This document shows, one piece after another, positions 8,079-15,233 of a stretch of 26,389 nt of DNA. Location of the stretch: positions 1 to 26,389 of the forward strand of contig CAZPMC010000034.1 in NCBI GenBank assembly GCA_964587755.1, read 5' to 3'. Source of the DNA: CAZPMC01 sp964587755. Its GTDB lineage: Bacteria; Bacillota; Clostridia; Acetivibrionales; DTU013. The notes under the pieces were generated by a model. The model did not search any database and was not told where the DNA came from. It worked only from the letters and a program-made list of their open reading frames with translations. A program made the translations under genes and the position numbers. How positions within the stretch are numbered: position 1 is the first letter of the stretch; each line of letters begins with the position of its first letter.

Positions 8079-8419
8079 TTCTCCTTAGCGAAAATTTTCA
8101 TTTTATTTAAAAGGAATTTCATCTCCCTGCGAATCAGTGTAAATCCTGGTTCCTCTTCAACCTTTCTTGCAACAAAAATAATGTCAAGCCCGCCGGGAAT
8201 AAACTCCTCATATAGCCTGTAGCTCTCACGAATAAGCCTTTTTAATCTATTCCGTTTAACGCTTTTACCTATTTTATTGCTAACTGTAATGCCCAGCCTA
8301 TTACTATCTGACCGGTTTTCCAAAACGTATATAACCAGATATTTCCCTGCAAAAAAGCGGCCTTTCCTATATATACGCAGAAACTCATAATTCTTCTTTA
8401 ACGTTTCTGTCTTTTTCAT
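8057..8419 (-). CDS. rnpA: Ribonuclease P protein component
   Basis: A 120-residue protein beginning MKKTETLKKNYEF, the standard RnpA N-terminus. The RNR motif region is complete (NRLGITVSNKIGKSVKRNRLKRLIRE, about residues 40-65). It binds the catalytic RNase P RNA and helps it recognise precursor tRNAs. I place the start at 8419 because GGAG lies 6 bases upstream; an in-frame start 15 codons earlier would read through the rpmH terminator hairpin and gives a non-family leader. The gene overlaps yidD by 22 bases. It follows rpmH, separated from it by a hairpin that may attenuate its expression. Confidence 0.96.
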   Translation of the reverse strand: MKKTETLKKNYEFLRIYRKGRFFAGKYLVIYVLENRSDSNRLGITVSNKIGKSVKRNRLKRLIRESYRLYEEFIPGGLDIIFVARKVEEEPGFTLIRREMKFLLNKMKIFAKEKWEGQKS

Positions 8420-8445
8420 TTGATACTCCAAACACCAAAAATTAA

Positions 8446-8472
8446 AGAAAAAGACCACACTCATGCGGTCTT
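8446..8472 (-). terminator. Terminator/attenuator hairpin at the end of rpmH
   Basis: On the minus strand AAGACCGCA, loop TGAG and TGTGGTCTT form a 9-bp stem with one G-U pair (8472-8451), followed by TTTCTTTAATTTTT. The 5' arm overlaps the last two bases of the rpmH stop codon (8473-8471). rnpA begins 32 bases beyond the stem. Confidence 0.75.
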
Positions 8473-8605
8473 ACGCTGAAAGCACTTTTCTGCCCTTTAA
8501 TCTGCGCCTTCTTAACACTTTCCTGCCGTTCGAAGTACTCATTCTTTTCCTAAATCCATGCACTTTACTTCTCTGTCTTCTTTTTGGCTGATAAGTTCTT
8601 TTCAT
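8471..8605 (-). CDS. rpmH: 50S ribosomal protein L34
   Basis: A 44-residue, extremely basic protein starting MKRTYQPKRRQRSKVHGFRKR and ending KGRKVLSA, an exact match in length and pattern to bacterial L34, a component of the large ribosomal subunit. The ATG at 8605 is preceded by GGGGGTG about 8 bases upstream, a moderate ribosome-binding site. This is the first gene of the leftward rpmH-rnpA-yidD-yidC-jag unit and is divergent from dnaA, as is usual at Firmicute origins. Its stop codon overlaps the arm of a terminator-like hairpin. Confidence 0.98.
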   Translation of the reverse strand: MKRTYQPKRRQRSKVHGFRKRMSTSNGRKVLRRRRLKGRKVLSA

Positions 8606-8640
8606 AGTTAGCACCCCCATTCTAAAGAGACATCACGCCA

Positions 8641-8670
8641 ATTATATATTATTAGAACAATGCATGTCAA
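8641..8670 (-). promoter_or_regulatory. rpmH operon promoter
   Basis: On the minus strand a perfect TTGACA (8670-8665) and a perfect TATAAT (8646-8641) are 18 bases apart. Transcription would start near 8634, about 30 bases before the rpmH ATG. This is the best-matching consensus promoter in the window. Confidence 0.88.
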
Positions 8671-8695
8671 GAAAGTCTTGAAATTTTACTCTCGC

Positions 8696-8735
8696 TGTGG
8701 ATAAACAAAGGTATCTTTCATTAAATTGTGGATAA
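8696..8735 (+). promoter_or_regulatory. oriC: Two perfect DnaA boxes upstream of dnaA (oriC, left part)
   Basis: TGTGGATAA occurs at 8696-8704 and again at 8727-8735, both identical to the complement of the consensus TTATCCACA. They point the same way and are 31 bases apart, close to three helical turns. They lie between the divergent rpmH and dnaA promoters, where DnaA could both start replication and control its own gene. Confidence 0.9.
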
Positions 8736-8750
8736 GTTCCCTTTTTCTAA

Positions 8751-8779
8751 TTGAATATTCTCTCAAAGTTTGGTATATT
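8751..8779 (+). promoter_or_regulatory. dnaA promoter
   Basis: TTGAAT (8751-8756) and TATATT (8774-8779) have a 17-base spacer, with TGG just before the -10 giving an extended -10 element. The promoter begins 15 bases after the second DnaA box and lies 67 bases upstream of the dnaA ATG. Confidence 0.72.
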
Positions 8780-8845
8780 GTTTGCTTAGAAATAGCTTTT
8801 ATTTTTTGCTATCAGTCATGGCAATTTTATTTGGAGGAACTTAAT

Positions 8846-10183
8846 ATGAATACCCCGCTTTCCACCTTGTGGCCCAGAGTACTGGCTCTTTTGAAGGATG
8901 AGCTTACAGAAATCAGTTACAACACATGGATAAAAAGTATAGACCCTATTTCAATTAATTCAGATTCCATTGAGCTTGGAGTACCAACAGATTTTAATAA
9001 AGGAATTTTAGAATCCCGCTATTTAGATTTGATTTCAAATGCAATAAAACAGGTTGCATCACGAGAGTACTCTATTATAATATCTGTTCCTTCTTTGGAT
9101 CACTCACAAAAGCATCTATCGTCAAGGACTGATAAAACAGAAAATGAAAGCTCAATTACTTCTATTTTAAATCCAAAATATACTTTTGATACATTTGTCA
9201 TAGGTAACGGCAACAGACTTGCGCATGCAGCTGCAGTTGCAGTTTCAGAGGCTCCCGCCAAAGCGTACAACCCTCTTTTTCTCTATGGTGGCGTAGGACT
9301 TGGAAAAACTCATTTAATGCATGCAATCGGTCATTACATATTAGCTCAAAATCCATCATCAAAGGTAATGTATGTTTCTTCTGAGAAATTTACAAATGAA
9401 CTTATAAATGCAATAAAGGACGATAAAAATGAGTTGTTCAGAAGTAAATATAGAAATATAGACGTACTGTTGATAGACGATATACAATTCATAGGTGGCA
9501 AAGAAAGGACGCAGGAGGAGATATTCCATACCTTCAATGCCCTTTATGAAGCGGACAAGCAGATTATTATCTCAAGCGACCGGCCTCCTAAAGAAATAAC
9601 TACATTAGAGGAAAGACTTCGCTCAAGGTTCGAGTGGGGCCTGACTGCTGATATCCAATCTCCTGATTTGGAGACTAGAATTGCGATTTTACAGATGAAA
9701 GCCCAGCAGGAGAAATTATATATTCCAAATGACGTTTTGGTTTTTATTGCTAAAAATGTCGTATCCAACATCAGAGAACTGGAGGGGGCTTTAAACAGAG
9801 TTATTGCTTACTCCTCACTTACTGAGACTGATATCTCCGTAGAATTAGCTGAAGAAGCCCTTAAAGAGATCTTAAATGCTGCAAATACAAAGGTCATAAC
9901 TGTAGATCATATAATTGACGTTGTATCAAGATACTTTGACCTTCGTCCGGAAGAATTCAAGTCTCAAAAAAGGAGCCGCAGCATCGCCTTTCCAAGACAG
10001 ATTGCAATGTATCTTTGCAGGGATATCATCGGTCTTTCCTTGCCGAAAATAGGGAACGAATTTGGAGGGCGCGATCACACTACTGTTATTCATGCCATAG
10101 ATAAGATTGAAAAGGATATGGCTGAAAACGTTGAAACTAAGCGTGCTATAGAAGAACTCACAAGAAATATAAGCGGAAAATAA
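8846..10183 (+). CDS. dnaA: Chromosomal replication initiator DnaA
   Basis: A 445-residue DnaA. Domain I (about 1-75) carries LWPRVLALLKDELTEISYNTW. A short, poorly conserved linker is next. The AAA+ domain has Walker A GGVGLGKTH (about 147-155) and Walker B VLLIDDIQF (about 207-215). Domain IV ends in the DNA-binding signature GRDHTTVIHAIDKIEKD (about 408-424). It binds ATP and DnaA boxes, opens the origin and loads the helicase. The ATG at 8846 is fixed by GGAGG 8 bases upstream; upstream in-frame codons would run back over the promoter and the second DnaA box. DnaA boxes lie on both sides of the gene, suggesting a bipartite origin and autoregulation. Confidence 0.98.
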   Translation: MNTPLSTLWPRVLALLKDELTEISYNTWIKSIDPISINSDSIELGVPTDFNKGILESRYLDLISNAIKQVASREYSIIISVPSLDHSQKHLSSRTDKTENESSITSILNPKYTFDTFVIGNGNRLAHAAAVAVSEAPAKAYNPLFLYGGVGLGKTHLMHAIGHYILAQNPSSKVMYVSSEKFTNELINAIKDDKNELFRSKYRNIDVLLIDDIQFIGGKERTQEEIFHTFNALYEADKQIIISSDRPPKEITTLEERLRSRFEWGLTADIQSPDLETRIAILQMKAQQEKLYIPNDVLVFIAKNVVSNIRELEGALNRVIAYSSLTETDISVELAEEALKEILNAANTKVITVDHIIDVVSRYFDLRPEEFKSQKRSRSIAFPRQIAMYLCRDIIGLSLPKIGNEFGGRDHTTVIHAIDKIEKDMAENVETKRAIEELTRNISGK

Positions 10184-10419
10184 AAAATATTACCCACTGT
10201 ATTTTGTTGATATGAGGATAACTCGGCGTGGATAAACTGTTGATATTTATTAAAAATTTTTTAGCCTTTAAAACCGGTACATAATATCAACAATTAAATC
10301 AACAGCCCAAACCCTGGTTATTTCTAAACCGGGACAGGTTATACACCGAATCAACAGCACTTATTATTACTACTGAGTATTTATATATAATCTAATAATA
10401 AATAATTAGGAGGACGGGT
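10184..10419 (+). promoter_or_regulatory. oriC: dnaA-dnaN intergenic part of oriC, with degenerate DnaA boxes and AT-rich tract
   Basis: This 236-base stretch has no gene. DnaA-box-like sites are CGTGGATAA (10227-10235, one mismatch), TGAGGATAA (10213-10221, one mismatch), TTATACACC (10339-10347, two mismatches) and TTACCCACT (10190-10198, two mismatches). An AT-rich run at 10243-10265 immediately follows the best box and is the likely unwinding element. The heptamer TGTTGAT occurs at 10205 and 10238, and its complement ATCAACA at 10286, 10298 and 10350. TATAAT at 10386-10391 may be a -10 for dnaN, though no good -35 is seen. Positions read from sequence; origin activity is inferred from gene context. 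Confidence 0.82.
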
Positions 10420-11517
10420 ATGAAAATTATATGTTCAAAGGAAAGTCTCTCAGAGGGTGTAAATATAGTTCAAAAAGCAGTAAGCTCAAAAACAACACTT
10501 CCTATACTGGAGGGTATCTTGCTTGAAGCTGGCGATAGATTAAAGATGACAGCTTATGACCTTGAAATAGGTATTGAGTGTTATGTTGATGCTGATATAA
10601 GGGATAAGGGGTCTGTCGTTCTAAATTCAAGGATGTTCGGAGAAATAGTCAGAAGCTTGCCTGAATCTGAAGTATTACTTGAAGTTAAAGAAAACAGGAC
10701 AGTAATAATTGAATGTGAAAACTCTTATTTTGAAATAAAGGGAATTGATCCTGAAGGATTCCCTGCTCTTCCGACAATGGAGAAGGAGAATGGAATTAAG
10801 CTCAGTCAGAAATTGCTCAAGGATATGATAAAGCAAACAATATTCGCAGTCAGTACCGATGAAAACAGGCCTATACTTACAGGTGCCCTTTTTGAGTACA
10901 AAAACGGAGACCTTTCAATAGTTGCAATAGACGGATACAGGCTTGCTGTCAGGAAAACCTCAACAGATATTGATGTAGATGATATAAGCTTTGTCATACC
11001 GGGGAAGACTTTGAATGAAATATCAAAAATAATCCAACCTGTTGATGACGATCTTTACATATATGCAGCTGATAACCAGATATTGTTTGATATGGGTAAT
11101 TGCTTGATGGTCTCAAGATTACTTGAAGGTGAATATCTGAATTATAACAGCATAATCCCGAGGGAGCACGAAACATCATTGACTTTAAATACAAAAAGCT
11201 TATTGTCTTGCTTTGAAAGAGTTTCACTTATTATAACAAGTGATGAAAGGCGCTATCCGGTAAATTTAAATATTAAGGATGATTTATTGGTAATAACGAC
11301 AAATACTAAGGTTGGCAACGCAAGAGAAGAATTAAAGGTTGAGATGGAAGGAAAAGAGCTTGATATTTCATTCAATCCAAGATACTTCATTGAAGCTTTG
11401 CGGGTAATTGAAAATGAAACAATCGTCATTGATTTTACTACAGCCGTTGGTCCTTGCACTATAAAACCATTACAGGGAGATGAATTTGTATATTTAATTC
11501 TTCCAATAAGAAAATAA
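10420..11517 (+). CDS. dnaN: DNA polymerase III beta subunit (sliding clamp)
   Basis: A 365-residue beta clamp, the dimeric ring that tethers the replicative polymerase to DNA and recruits many partners. It starts MKIICSKESLSEGVNIVQKAV, with the family motifs LPILEGILLEA near residue 28 and RPILTGALFE in the second domain. The end FVYLILPIRK forms part of the partner-binding pocket region; more usual is LPMR. Three clamp folds of about 120 residues fit the length. AGGAGG lies 7-8 bases before the ATG. It starts the dnaN-yaaA-recF-remB-gyrB series, with gaps of 24-46 bases between genes, consistent with one operon. Confidence 0.98.
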   Translation: MKIICSKESLSEGVNIVQKAVSSKTTLPILEGILLEAGDRLKMTAYDLEIGIECYVDADIRDKGSVVLNSRMFGEIVRSLPESEVLLEVKENRTVIIECENSYFEIKGIDPEGFPALPTMEKENGIKLSQKLLKDMIKQTIFAVSTDENRPILTGALFEYKNGDLSIVAIDGYRLAVRKTSTDIDVDDISFVIPGKTLNEISKIIQPVDDDLYIYAADNQILFDMGNCLMVSRLLEGEYLNYNSIIPREHETSLTLNTKSLLSCFERVSLIITSDERRYPVNLNIKDDLLVITTNTKVGNAREELKVEMEGKELDISFNPRYFIEALRVIENETIVIDFTTAVGPCTIKPLQGDEFVYLILPIRK

Positions 11518-11551
11518 CTATATAAAATAACTAATAAAGTGAAGTGTTTTT

Positions 11552-11758
11552 ATGAAGACAGTGAAAATCAAAACTGAATATATAAAGCTTGAGCAGCTTT
11601 TGAAGCTTGAAGGATTGGTAGATAGAGGATCAGATGCAAAGTACGTTATTTCTCAAGGCGCTTGTTTTGTAAATGGTTCAGTTGAGCTTCAAAGGGGGAA
11701 AAAGCTTAGAAGCGGAGATATTGTTGAGTACAAGGGAATTAAGTATAAAATAGAATAA
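11552..11758 (+). CDS. yaaA: S4-domain RNA-binding protein YaaA
   Basis: A 68-residue protein made almost entirely of an S4 fold: IKLEQLLKLEGLVDRGSDAKYVISQGACFVNGSVELQRGKKLRSGDIVEY. This matches the small S4 protein found between dnaN and recF throughout Firmicutes (YaaA of Bacillus). S4 domains bind structured RNA; in relatives a role with the large ribosomal subunit is suggested. The start at 11552 has only a weak GAAGTG upstream, so it may depend on translation of dnaN, which ends 34 bases earlier. recF follows after 25 bases. Confidence 0.94.
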   Translation: MKTVKIKTEYIKLEQLLKLEGLVDRGSDAKYVISQGACFVNGSVELQRGKKLRSGDIVEYKGIKYKIE

Positions 11759-11783
11759 TAATAACGCCGGAGGAATATGCTAT

Positions 11784-12911
11784 TTGGAGGTAAAAAGCCT
11801 TAAATTAATAAATTTCAGAAACTATAAAAATTTAGATATTGATTTTTCAAAATCAACTAATATAATTTACGGGAATAACGCACAAGGTAAAACAAACATA
11901 GTAGAATCAATTTATCTATGTGCTTCAGGACGTTCCCACAGAACCTCTAAGGATTTTGAGCTTTTAAAAAATTCGGAAGCCAGCTTTTATATAAAGCTCA
12001 CGTTAAATAAGTTTGAAAACGAAGGGCAGATAGAGATTACTTATTCTCCTGAAGAAAGAAAAAAAATAAAGATAAATGAATTGCCCATTAAAAGACTGGC
12101 TGACTTAATGGGTCATCTTAATGCTGTTATGTTCTCACCAGAGAACCTTCAGATAATAAAACAGGGCCCCTCTGAAAGAAGAAGGTTTGTTGACATTACA
12201 TTAAGCCAGCTAAGGCCTTCATATTTCTATGATTTACAGCAATATTCAAAAATATTATACCAGAGAAATACATTACTTAAATCTATCCCTGAAAGAAAAG
12301 AGCTTGAGGAGACGCTTACGGTTTGGGATAAGCATCTTGCAAAAACCGGTACAAGGATAATGACGGGAAGATATAAATTTATTAAAAGGCTGGATGGTTT
12401 TGCAAAACAAAGGCATGATTTGCTTACGGCCGGTAAAGAAAATCTATTGCTTAAATATGCACCATCCTTTGAGTATGATTTTTCATTAAGTGAAAAAGAG
12501 GTTGAGGAAGAAATTTTAAGACTTCTTGCTCAGAATAGAAGAAAAGAAATATTAAAGGGGATAAGCTTAATAGGGCCCCACAGGGATGATATAAATATCA
12601 TGTTAAACGGTGAAAACACAAAGGTTTACGCTTCACAAGGTCAGCAGCGGACGGCTGTTTTGTCTATGAAGCTTGCAGAGATTGATTTAATGAAGGAAGA
12701 GAGCGGGGACTATCCTGTGCTTTTATTAGATGATGTGCTCTCAGAGCTGGATGATGATAGAAAAAAGCAGCTTTTAGATGGTATTGAAGGAATGCAGACA
12801 TTTATTACCTGTACTGACAGAGGTTTATTTGACAGGAGCTTTGAAGATACTAGGTTTTACAAGGTAGAAAACGGAAATGTTTTAGAAGAAACTATTAATT
12901 TGCACAAATAA
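11784..12911 (+). CDS. recF: DNA replication and repair protein RecF
   Basis: A 375-residue SMC-like ATPase of normal RecF length. Walker A is GNNAQGKTN (about 30-38), the ABC signature region is ASQGQQRTAVLSMKLAE (about 283-299), and Walker B is LLLDDVLSELD (about 312-322). The N-terminus begins VKSLKLINFRNYKNL, as in the family. RecF helps RecOR load RecA at gapped DNA. The start codon is TTG at 11784, with GGAGG 10 bases before it; the nearby ATG at 11777 is in another frame. An unusually strong second GGAGG just after the start codon is part of the coding sequence (Glu-Val). Confidence 0.97.
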   Translation: MEVKSLKLINFRNYKNLDIDFSKSTNIIYGNNAQGKTNIVESIYLCASGRSHRTSKDFELLKNSEASFYIKLTLNKFENEGQIEITYSPEERKKIKINELPIKRLADLMGHLNAVMFSPENLQIIKQGPSERRRFVDITLSQLRPSYFYDLQQYSKILYQRNTLLKSIPERKELEETLTVWDKHLAKTGTRIMTGRYKFIKRLDGFAKQRHDLLTAGKENLLLKYAPSFEYDFSLSEKEVEEEILRLLAQNRRKEILKGISLIGPHRDDINIMLNGENTKVYASQGQQRTAVLSMKLAEIDLMKEESGDYPVLLLDDVLSELDDDRKKQLLDGIEGMQTFITCTDRGLFDRSFEDTRFYKVENGNVLEETINLHK

Positions 12912-12957
12912 TCTATTTAATATAAAATATATGTAATTGGAAAACGGAGGATTAATA

Positions 12958-13230
12958 ATGTTTTTGCATATTGGAGGAGATGTAGTTATTCCTATGAAGG
13001 ACGTTATCGCTATACTAGATATAGAGACAACTACATTGTCCAATGACACTAGAGATTTTTTAAAGATAGCCGAAGAAGAGGGTTTTATTATAACTATATC
13101 TGACGATATGCCAAAATCTTTTATTATTACAGAATTTAATAAAAAAAGTAAAATATATTTGTCACCTATCTCTTCAGTGACATTACAAAAGAGAACCGGA
13201 TTTGTAAAGGGTATCGCAAATGTACGGTAA
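12958..13230 (+). CDS. remB: Extracellular matrix regulator RemB-like protein (DUF370)
   Basis: A 90-residue protein beginning MFLHIGGDVVIPMKDVIAILDI, the standard start of the small DUF370/RemB (YaaB) family. In Bacillus the same gene lies between recF and gyrB and takes part in control of biofilm matrix genes. The later segment KSKIYLSPISSVTLQKR is also typical. The ATG at 12958 has CGGAGG 7-8 bases upstream; a TTG 21 bases earlier is in frame but overlaps that ribosome-binding site. Whether it controls matrix genes in a clostridium is not shown by the sequence. Confidence 0.9.
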   Translation: MFLHIGGDVVIPMKDVIAILDIETTTLSNDTRDFLKIAEEEGFIITISDDMPKSFIITEFNKKSKIYLSPISSVTLQKRTGFVKGIANVR

Positions 13231-13254
13231 TGCATCTTTTTACGGGAGGACCTT

Positions 13255-15189
13255 ATGACAGAAATAAATAACAACAACAATAACAATATAGAATATGATG
13301 ACGATCAAATACAGGTGTTGGAAGGACTTGAGGCAGTCAGAAAAAGACCGGGTATGTACATTGGAAGCACATCATTAAGAGGGCTTCACCATCTTGTTTA
13401 TGAGATAGTAGCCAATAGCATCGACGAAGCTTTAGCAGGAAGATGCGATACTATCAGTATAGTGGTCAATAAAGACAATTCAGTTACAGTTACGGATAAT
13501 GGAAGTGGTATACCCGTTGGTATAAATGAAAAGCTTGGTATTCCGACTGTCGAAGTTGTACATACAGTACTTCACGCAGGCGGAAAGTTTGGAAGTGGGG
13601 CTTATACTGTTTCAGGCGGTCTTCACGGTGTCGGTGCTTCTGTTGTAAATGCGCTGTCTGAATATCTGGTAGTTGAAGTTGCAAGAGATGGCAAGATATA
13701 CAGGCAAAGGTTTGAAAGAGGAAAGACTGCCACAAAGCTTGAGATAATAGGAGAGGCTGACTACACAGGGACCAAGACTACCTTTAAGCCTGATATCGAT
13801 ATTTTCGATGAAATAGAATTTGACTTTGATATTATGACATCCCGGTATAGGGAAATGGCATTTCTGAATAAAGGTATCCGCATTATTTTAACTGACGACA
13901 GAGGCGAAGAAAAGGTCGTTAAAAACCTGCATTATGAGGGCGGAATAGTTTCCTTTGTCCAATATATAAATAAAGATAAGGATGTACTGCATGATGTTCC
14001 TATATATATTGAAGGTGAAAAGGACGGCTCTATTTGTGAGATAGCCATGCAGTATAATGACAGATATGTAGAAAATATTTTCAGCTATGCAAATAATATT
14101 GCAACAACAGAGGGCGGGACACACCTTACAGGATTTAAAACGGCAATAACAAAAGTTGTTAATGACTATGCCAGAAAGTATAATTTCTTAAAGGAAAACG
14201 AAAGGAATCTGATGGGTGAGGATGTAAGAGAAGGCTTAACTGCAGTATTAAGCATTAAGCTTCTAAATCCACAGTTTGAAGGACAGACTAAGACAAAGCT
14301 TGGGAACAGTGAAATAAGAAGTCTGGTGGAGGGAGTCGTTTCAGAAAAGCTTTCATACTACTTAGAAGAAAACCCTGCTGTTGCCAAAATAATTCTTGAT
14401 AAATGCCTTACAGCATCAAAGGCTAGAGAAGCTGCAAGAAAAGCCAGAGAGCTTACAAGAAGAAAATCGGTCCTTGAGTACACTACCCTGCCTGGAAAAT
14501 TGGCGGATTGCACTGAAAGAGATCCGTCCCTTTGCGAGATTTATATTGTTGAGGGTGACTCTGCTGGCGGTTCAGCGAAGCAGGGGAGGGACAGAAGATT
14601 TCAGGCAATACTTCCATTGTGGGGGAAAATGCTGAACGTTGAGAAATCAAGAATTGACAAGGTGTACTCAAATGAAAAACTCTTACCTGTAATAACAGCT
14701 TTGGGTGCAGGCATCGGTGAAGATTTTGACCTATCAAAGCTAAGATACGATAAAGTAATAATTATGGCAGATGCTGATGTGGACGGCTCACATATAAGAA
14801 CGTTGATGCTGACCTTTTTCTACAGATATATGAAGCCTCTTGTTGAAGCAGGCCATGTTTATATAGCCAGGCCGCCTCTTTATAAGGTGTATAAGGGTAA
14901 AGAAGAATACTATGCCTACAATGAAAAAGAGGTTGAACAAATACGCCAGGCTAATAACTGGAAAAAGGAAGATTGTAATATCCAAAGATATAAGGGTCTT
15001 GGTGAAATGAGCTCGATACAGCTCTGGGAGACAACAATGAATCCCGAAACCAGGACAATGCTAAGAGTACAACTAGAGGATGCAGTGGCTGCCGACAATA
15101 TATTTACAGTTCTGATGGGCGATAAGGTGGAGCCGAGAAAAGAGTTCATACAAGCCAATGCAAAGTATGTAACAAATTTAGATATATAA
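13255..15189 (+). CDS. gyrB: DNA gyrase subunit B
   Basis: A 644-residue type IIA topoisomerase ATPase subunit. The GHKL ATPase part has VRKRPGMYIGS (about 29-39), the ATP-lid motif GGLHGVGASVVNALS (about 121-135) and, after it, the transducer domain. The TOPRIM part has EGDSAGGSAKQGRDR (about 432-446) and the metal-binding DADVDGSH (about 505-512). QRYKGLGEM near 577 is the gyrase signature. Together with GyrA it introduces negative supercoils. The N-terminus carries an unusual run of seven Asn (residues 5-11) before the usual IEYDDDQIQVLEGLEAV. GGGAGG lies 6-7 bases before the ATG. A strong terminator follows, and gyrA is not next to it, unlike in Bacillus. Confidence 0.98.
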   Translation: MTEINNNNNNNIEYDDDQIQVLEGLEAVRKRPGMYIGSTSLRGLHHLVYEIVANSIDEALAGRCDTISIVVNKDNSVTVTDNGSGIPVGINEKLGIPTVEVVHTVLHAGGKFGSGAYTVSGGLHGVGASVVNALSEYLVVEVARDGKIYRQRFERGKTATKLEIIGEADYTGTKTTFKPDIDIFDEIEFDFDIMTSRYREMAFLNKGIRIILTDDRGEEKVVKNLHYEGGIVSFVQYINKDKDVLHDVPIYIEGEKDGSICEIAMQYNDRYVENIFSYANNIATTEGGTHLTGFKTAITKVVNDYARKYNFLKENERNLMGEDVREGLTAVLSIKLLNPQFEGQTKTKLGNSEIRSLVEGVVSEKLSYYLEENPAVAKIILDKCLTASKAREAARKARELTRRKSVLEYTTLPGKLADCTERDPSLCEIYIVEGDSAGGSAKQGRDRRFQAILPLWGKMLNVEKSRIDKVYSNEKLLPVITALGAGIGEDFDLSKLRYDKVIIMADADVDGSHIRTLMLTFFYRYMKPLVEAGHVYIARPPLYKVYKGKEEYYAYNEKEVEQIRQANNWKKEDCNIQRYKGLGEMSSIQLWETTMNPETRTMLRVQLEDAVAADNIFTVLMGDKVEPRKEFIQANAKYVTNLDI

Positions 15190-15204
15190 CTCCTCGTAGT
15201 ATAA

Positions 15205-15233
15205 AATAAGCCACCCCGTGGCTTATTTTTTTT
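15205..15233 (+). terminator. Bidirectional terminator between gyrB and the serine hydrolase gene
   Basis: AATAAGCCAC, loop CCC, GTGGCTTATT form a perfect 10-bp stem (15205-15227), followed by a T run to 15233. On the opposite strand the hairpin is preceded by an A run and followed by TTATTTTAT. The stop codon of the convergent serine hydrolase gene (15225-15223) lies within the stem, so one hairpin can end both transcripts. Confidence 0.92.

Noticed and set aside
8420..8464. Longer rnpA start (MSVVFFFNFW leader)
   Set aside because: The leader lies on the rpmH terminator hairpin and has no family similarity; the ATG at 8419 has a proper ribosome-binding site.
8726..8845. Longer dnaA start, 40 codons upstream
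   Set aside because: It would translate the second DnaA box and the promoter; MNTPLSTLWP at 8846 has a perfect ribosome-binding site.
13490..14985. Open frames antisense to gyrB
   Set aside because: They lack ribosome-binding sites and protein-like composition; the gyrB frame explains the codon pattern.
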